47,425 bases of DNA from the NCBI GenBank assembly GCA_010692635.1, contig JAAHGL010000040.1, positions 1 through 47,425 on the forward strand, read 5' to 3'. Position 1 is the first letter of the stretch, and each line of letters starts with the position of its first letter. The notes under the pieces were generated by a model. It saw only the letters and a list, made by a program, of their open reading frames with translations. It ran no database searches and had not been told where the DNA came from. The stretch comes from Symploca sp. SIO2C1 (GTDB taxonomy: Bacteria; Cyanobacteriota; Cyanobacteriia; Cyanobacteriales; Coleofasciculaceae). The translations under genes were made by a program, and so were the position numbers. Below are positions 43,907 through 47,425 of the stretch, piece by piece.

Positions 43907-44896
43907 CTAAGGTGACCCAGGGATTTCCTGTAGCCAGTGGAGCAAATCATCACTAGACTGAAAATCCCACAGGGCATCTGCTAAATTGTCTAAATCCTGG
44001 GAATTTAACCCATCGATTGACGCACTCAGTTGTGAGGTTATTTTGGGGAAACGTCGCTCTAGCTGGCCTTTGAGTATGCTTCTTTTGCCCTCTTCCCTAC
44101 CTTCAAGTCTTCCTTCTTCCCTACCTCTAATTTCAGCTTGTTCAATCTGTAGGAATGGCCATTGCGCTTCAAACTCTTGGGTACTCAAGATACTGGCTTC
44201 GTAACTCTTGTTATCCATATAACGCTTGTATGCCGCTCTTTCTTGTTCTGAGAGATTATTGACTCGCAGGGTTTCCTTGGCCTCTACCATGCCTTTGGCT
44301 CCAAATTCCTCTTTGATTTCGCTGTTTTTGAGAAAATAGATCCATTCTTCGAGGCTGTTTTTCGCTGTCCCTCTGAAATTCTTTACTTTGAGCAGGTAGT
44401 ATTCTGGGAAGATATCTGCTACTTTTTCGATATTATATTTTCTTTCTTGAGCTAAGGTCGGTTCCAGGATCTTACCTGTATTCAAACCAAGGAACTCACA
44501 GCGATGACGATAGATATAGTCATCTCCCTTACCGAGATTGAAGTAGACGATATTGACTGAATAGATTTTCCGTATTTTGCCGTACTCTTCCCCTTCTTCA
44601 AGATATTCGGTGACTAGTTGGGAAACACCGTAGAGCATCCGATGGAAATAATCGAGTTGGGAGTTGTTTTGTACTTCGATGAGGATAAGCTCCTCCGAAT
44701 CAGTTTCTGCGAGAATATCGACGCGGTTGCTTTTATCATCAATTGTCTGTTGATTACCTTCACTTTCGAGGAGGGTTTTGATAGTGATGTCGGTATGTAA
44801 TAGTTCGCTTAAAAACCCTTCCAAGACTACATAGTTAGCTTTATTGCGCAGTAGTCTTTTGATGGCCCAATCAAAGCGTATATGTCTTGAGGGCAT
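43907..44896 (-). CDS. Rpn-type PD-(D/E)XK nuclease family protein
   Basis: With ATG 44896 (the frame continues to 45007) the product is 329 aa, of the Rpn/'PD-(D/E)XK nuclease transposase' family common in cyanobacteria. The opening IRFDWAIKRLLRNKANYVVL and VDILAETDSEELILIEVQNN carry the Asp and Glu-x-Gln of the nuclease core. The middle holds RMLYGVSQLVTEYLEEG, and the tail a charged linker with GREEG repeats, often rich in copy-number variation. Rpn proteins promote recA-independent recombination or act in defence; no target is known here. It is convergent with the coiled-coil genes. Confidence 0.8.
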   Translation of the reverse strand: MPSRHIRFDWAIKRLLRNKANYVVLEGFLSELLHTDITIKTLLESEGNQQTIDDKSNRVDILAETDSEELILIEVQNNSQLDYFHRMLYGVSQLVTEYLEEGEEYGKIRKIYSVNIVYFNLGKGDDYIYRHRCEFLGLNTGKILEPTLAQERKYNIEKVADIFPEYYLLKVKNFRGTAKNSLEEWIYFLKNSEIKEEFGAKGMVEAKETLRVNNLSEQERAAYKRYMDNKSYEASILSTQEFEAQWPFLQIEQAEIRGREEGRLEGREEGKRSILKGQLERRFPKITSQLSASIDGLNSQDLDNLADALWDFQSSDDLLHWLQEIPGSP

Positions 44897-45043
44897 GGTT
44901 GGTGTGGTGGGAGTTACTATTGATATTTTAGCGAAAGATATCCATGAGAAGACATGGGAATGCACTGGAAGTGCGATCGCTTTTCTCCATCTCTCAAATC
45001 TTCTCAAATCTGTGTAATCTTGCTCAAGACAGGGAGTACTTGT

Positions 45044-46438
45044 TTAACTTTTATGATGGCGGCTCAGCATCCGCCTCATAACTGACAACAAAATACTGGG
45101 CCTAAAAAATACTGTGCTAGGTTTGGTCATATGAATGACTTCCATAAAAGCTTGGTAAACTTCAGCTTGATCACTAGCAAGGAAAATCACCTGCTCGATA
45201 TACCACTGTAGAAATCGAGTCATTACACTCGGTTGCTCTCCTTCGGTGGTAAACCAGCGCAAATCTTCACCTGTTGCCATTAACCAAGGCACTTTGTTGG
45301 CTAAAGCTAGCTTTTTTTGAAATTGCTTTCCTAGGTTTTTTAGATCGGGATTGGAGTTAGACTTAGTGTGTTGCTTGAAACATTGGTCTAGAAGCAAGGC
45401 AGCCAAACCTGCGACTGTCATACCTTGTCCATAAACAGGATTGAAGACGCAAACGGCATCACCAACTACGACAAAGTTGTTGGGAAAGCGAGATAACCCT
45501 TCATAGTGACGCAGGCGATTTTCTGTACGTCGATAGCCATAGATAGGGGAAATAGGCTGAGCGTTTTTTATCGCCTCATAAACTTCTGAATTCCTGAGAC
45601 TTCGAGCAAACTCAAGAAAACCCACTTCATCAGTAGGAGGATAATCTTTACCTACACCAATGAGTCCGATGATCCAGCGATTTCCTTCCACGCGATAGAG
45701 TACACCTCCCCTTGACTGATGGGGAGCCCGAGGCATTAAATATAAAGCTTTATAGTCTAACGGTTCATTACCTGCATATTCATACCAGCGAGTTGAATAA
45801 CCTAAAAAAGCGTTAACAATAGTTTCCTGGGGTGGTTCATACCCTAAACTTTTTAACCACTGCGGTGTTTGAGAATTGCGTCCACTAGCATCTACGATAA
45901 ACTGAGCGGTTAATTGAGTTTCTGTACCGTTAGAATGTCGTAGTTTCACCCCTTCAACAGCAGTACGGTTAGGGTTGAGTAACAAACCTGTAACTATAGT
46001 TGTTTCTTTAAATTCCAGATTACTGTAAGCTGCCAAACGTTTACGGATTAAAAATTCAAGCAAATTACGACTACAAGACTGAGTTTTTAGCTCAGATGGA
46101 AAATGGGGGGACCAGCCACCTGGTAATAACCACTTAAGATCTGCCGTCCAGTTGAGAGTATATACATCCCAACTAGCCAGTTCCTCTTCCAATCCAGGAA
46201 ATAGCTGATTGAGAGTACGATATCCCTGAGTTAGGAGTACATGAAGCTGATGGGATTGGGGGACTCCTGAACGAGGTTGGGGTTCATCGGGAAAGCGATC
46301 GCGTTCAACAATCGTAACCTGATCAAAGTAATCTGTTAGCACCCGTGCTATCAACAGTCCAGCGATACTACCGCCAATAACAATTGCTTTTTGTTTAATT
46401 TTCAAGCTGGTTTCTGGGACTTTAGCTGTGATTTCCAC
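45044..46438 (-). CDS. FAD-dependent oxidoreductase
   Basis: This 464-aa protein has an N-terminal FAD-binding Rossmann motif (VIGGSIAGLLIARVLTDYF, residues about 20-38, lacking the first Gly of GxGxxG) and the second FAD motif VVGDAVCVFNPVYGQGMTV near residues 323-342. The middle holds SRGGVLYRVEGNRWIIGLIG. It resembles 2-polyprenyl-6-methoxyphenol hydroxylase-type and geranylgeranyl-reductase-like flavoproteins that oxidise aromatic or isoprenoid substrates. The substrate cannot be read from the sequence. Confidence 0.85.
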   Translation of the reverse strand: MEITAKVPETSLKIKQKAIVIGGSIAGLLIARVLTDYFDQVTIVERDRFPDEPQPRSGVPQSHQLHVLLTQGYRTLNQLFPGLEEELASWDVYTLNWTADLKWLLPGGWSPHFPSELKTQSCSRNLLEFLIRKRLAAYSNLEFKETTIVTGLLLNPNRTAVEGVKLRHSNGTETQLTAQFIVDASGRNSQTPQWLKSLGYEPPQETIVNAFLGYSTRWYEYAGNEPLDYKALYLMPRAPHQSRGGVLYRVEGNRWIIGLIGVGKDYPPTDEVGFLEFARSLRNSEVYEAIKNAQPISPIYGYRRTENRLRHYEGLSRFPNNFVVVGDAVCVFNPVYGQGMTVAGLAALLLDQCFKQHTKSNSNPDLKNLGKQFQKKLALANKVPWLMATGEDLRWFTTEGEQPSVMTRFLQWYIEQVIFLASDQAEVYQAFMEVIHMTKPSTVFFRPSILLSVMRRMLSRHHKS

Positions 46439-46557
46439 GAGTTACGCTTGGTCTAAAAAACATTGATGGCAGACTATACCACAAATTGGTCACTTTTCAG
46501 GAATTGACTTGGATTGAGCTGAAGTAAAGTGATAAGTCAACCTTACAGGAGCCGAAA

Positions 46558-46869
46558 ATGATGAGTTCATACCAAGTAAAATCTGTCTCTGAACTAGCAG
46601 AGCGAGTTTCTCAAAATCCACAACTTGCAGAAGACATTAAAAGAGATCCTGTTGATACCATTCGTAAAATAGGTTCTCCCCTAAAAACTGACCGTTTAAT
46701 CTATCGTATAGTAGTTAGTGCCTTAGGCTTGACTATGTTGACAACTGTTATTGGTGCAACCTGGCTGGCGGTAGAAGACAAACCGATTCCTGATATACTT
46801 GTCGGTCTTGGAACTGGAGCCTTAGGTTCCTTGGCTGGACTTTTAGCTCCTTCTCCCTCGAAAGAATAG
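46558..46869 (+). CDS. Small membrane protein, unknown
   Basis: This 103-aa protein has a soluble helical N-terminus (SVSELAERVSQNPQLAEDIK) and two hydrophobic segments at about residues 51-70 and 80-95, the second Gly/Ala/Leu-rich (VGLGTGALGSLAGLLAP). A good AGGAG lies 9 bases before the ATG. The N-terminus has a QNPQLAEDIKRDP pattern. No function is assigned. Confidence 0.6.
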   Translation: MMSSYQVKSVSELAERVSQNPQLAEDIKRDPVDTIRKIGSPLKTDRLIYRIVVSALGLTMLTTVIGATWLAVEDKPIPDILVGLGTGALGSLAGLLAPSPSKE

Positions 46870-46961
46870 GACTTTAGCGATTGCAGATAGCAATTAGGAA
46901 AGGAAAAATATAAAATCTAAAATCACCCAATCCATAATCTCCTGACGAGCGCATTTTGGAC

Positions 46962-47255
46962 ATGGTAAAATTGATTTCTCTATTGCTATTCCTAACTGTA
47001 TCCTTGGCTGTGGCACTTCCGGCTGAAGCCTCCTACTGCCGTAACTCAAATGACCACTCAATTTGCATCCTCAGTATTAAACGAAGTGCCAAGAATTACT
47101 GGGAATATAGAGTAGCTATTAGTATTGATGGGGTGAAAAAACCGATAGAGGTCTATAACTGTCGCGATCGCATCAAGATTGACCAAGATGGGAATATTAT
47201 ACCCTTTCAATCAAATAGTCCAGGTGAAATTATCTGTAGTTTCTTTAAAAAGTAG
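46962..47255 (+). CDS. Small secreted protein, unknown
   Basis: From ATG 46962 (a TTG at 46956 is also in frame) the product is about 97 aa with a signal peptide (LISLLLFLTVSLAVALPAEA). The mature part is about 75 residues with four Cys (SYCRNSNDHSIC, VYNC and EIIC) likely forming disulfides. No domain was recognised. It follows the small membrane gene in the same direction. Confidence 0.6.
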   Translation: MVKLISLLLFLTVSLAVALPAEASYCRNSNDHSICILSIKRSAKNYWEYRVAISIDGVKKPIEVYNCRDRIKIDQDGNIIPFQSNSPGEIICSFFKK

Positions 47256-47309
47256 CTGGAAATTGATATTGCGATCACTTCTGATGGAAATCCTTTTTAC
47301 CAGAAGAAA

Positions 47310-47337
47310 GGCAGAGGGCAGAGGGCAGAAGGCAGAA
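47310..47337. repeat. Tandem GGCAGA(G/A) repeat, four units
   Basis: Four 7-bp units at the end of the window. Confidence 0.8.
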
Positions 47338-47425
47338 GGAAAGAATGTAGTTTTTAATACAAAAGTAAGTCCTCTGTGCTCTGCCAGATGGTTTAAAGCC
47401 CCATTATTTATTTATGGAGACAAAT

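Overview
The window looks like chromosomal DNA from a filamentous, probably nostocalean, cyanobacterium. Three things point there: frequent HIP1 octamers (GCGATCGC) in genes and spacers; intergenic 7-bp tandem repeats such as GTAACAA, CATTACT, ATTGCTA and GGCAGGA; and the gene content (acyl-lipid desaturase DesA, DUF6391, DUF1822, haemagglutinin-like CHAT proteins). No rRNA, tRNA, CRISPR array or intact transposase was recognised.

Layout. 1-5.2 kb: three dynamin-like GTPase genes in a row; the first is a decayed copy of the second with an internal deletion. 5.4-15.7 kb: mostly housekeeping genes, namely a small secreted protein (-), MsrP, XseA, an APH-like kinase, a broken IS200/IS605 remnant, an SGNH hydrolase, a Gfo/Idh/MocA dehydrogenase (-), QueC, ArgD and a DUF6391 protein (-). 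16-19.2 kb: a parallel beta-helix protein and two small envelope or secreted proteins. 19.4-29.1 kb: a sigma-70-like regulator, a DUF1822 protein, a membrane-anchored CHAT-NACHT protein and, beyond a 1.1-kb spacer full of palindromic elements, a secreted haemagglutinin-CHAT protein. 29.2-31.5 kb: a decay zone with a deleted cytochrome P450, a fragment copied from a neighbouring gene, an antitoxin-like gene whose PIN toxin is cut off by a repeat, and several MITE-like elements. 31.5-40.4 kb: a large cyanobacterial protein of unknown function (-), a glycosyltransferase (-), a dienelactone hydrolase, a small cluster encoding a 58-aa membrane peptide, a GIY-YIG protein and an RHH-like protein (-), a small membrane protein, an LCP-family protein and DesA (-). 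40.8-47.3 kb: a short conserved protein (-), a tandem pair of coiled-coil proteins, an Rpn-type nuclease (-), a FAD oxidoreductase (-) and two small membrane or secreted proteins.

The best candidate for an incompletely described system is the 19.4-29.1 kb locus. A sigma-like protein with a Cys cluster is closely followed by DUF1822, then by two CHAT (caspase-like) proteases of different design: one NLR-like (CHAT-NACHT-membrane helices), one carrying a two-partner-secretion signal. Secondary candidates are the dynamin cluster and the tandem coiled-coil pair. The window also records genome decay by small repeats: at least five families of MITE-like elements have clear terminal inverted repeats, and one truncates a toxin gene after about ten codons.
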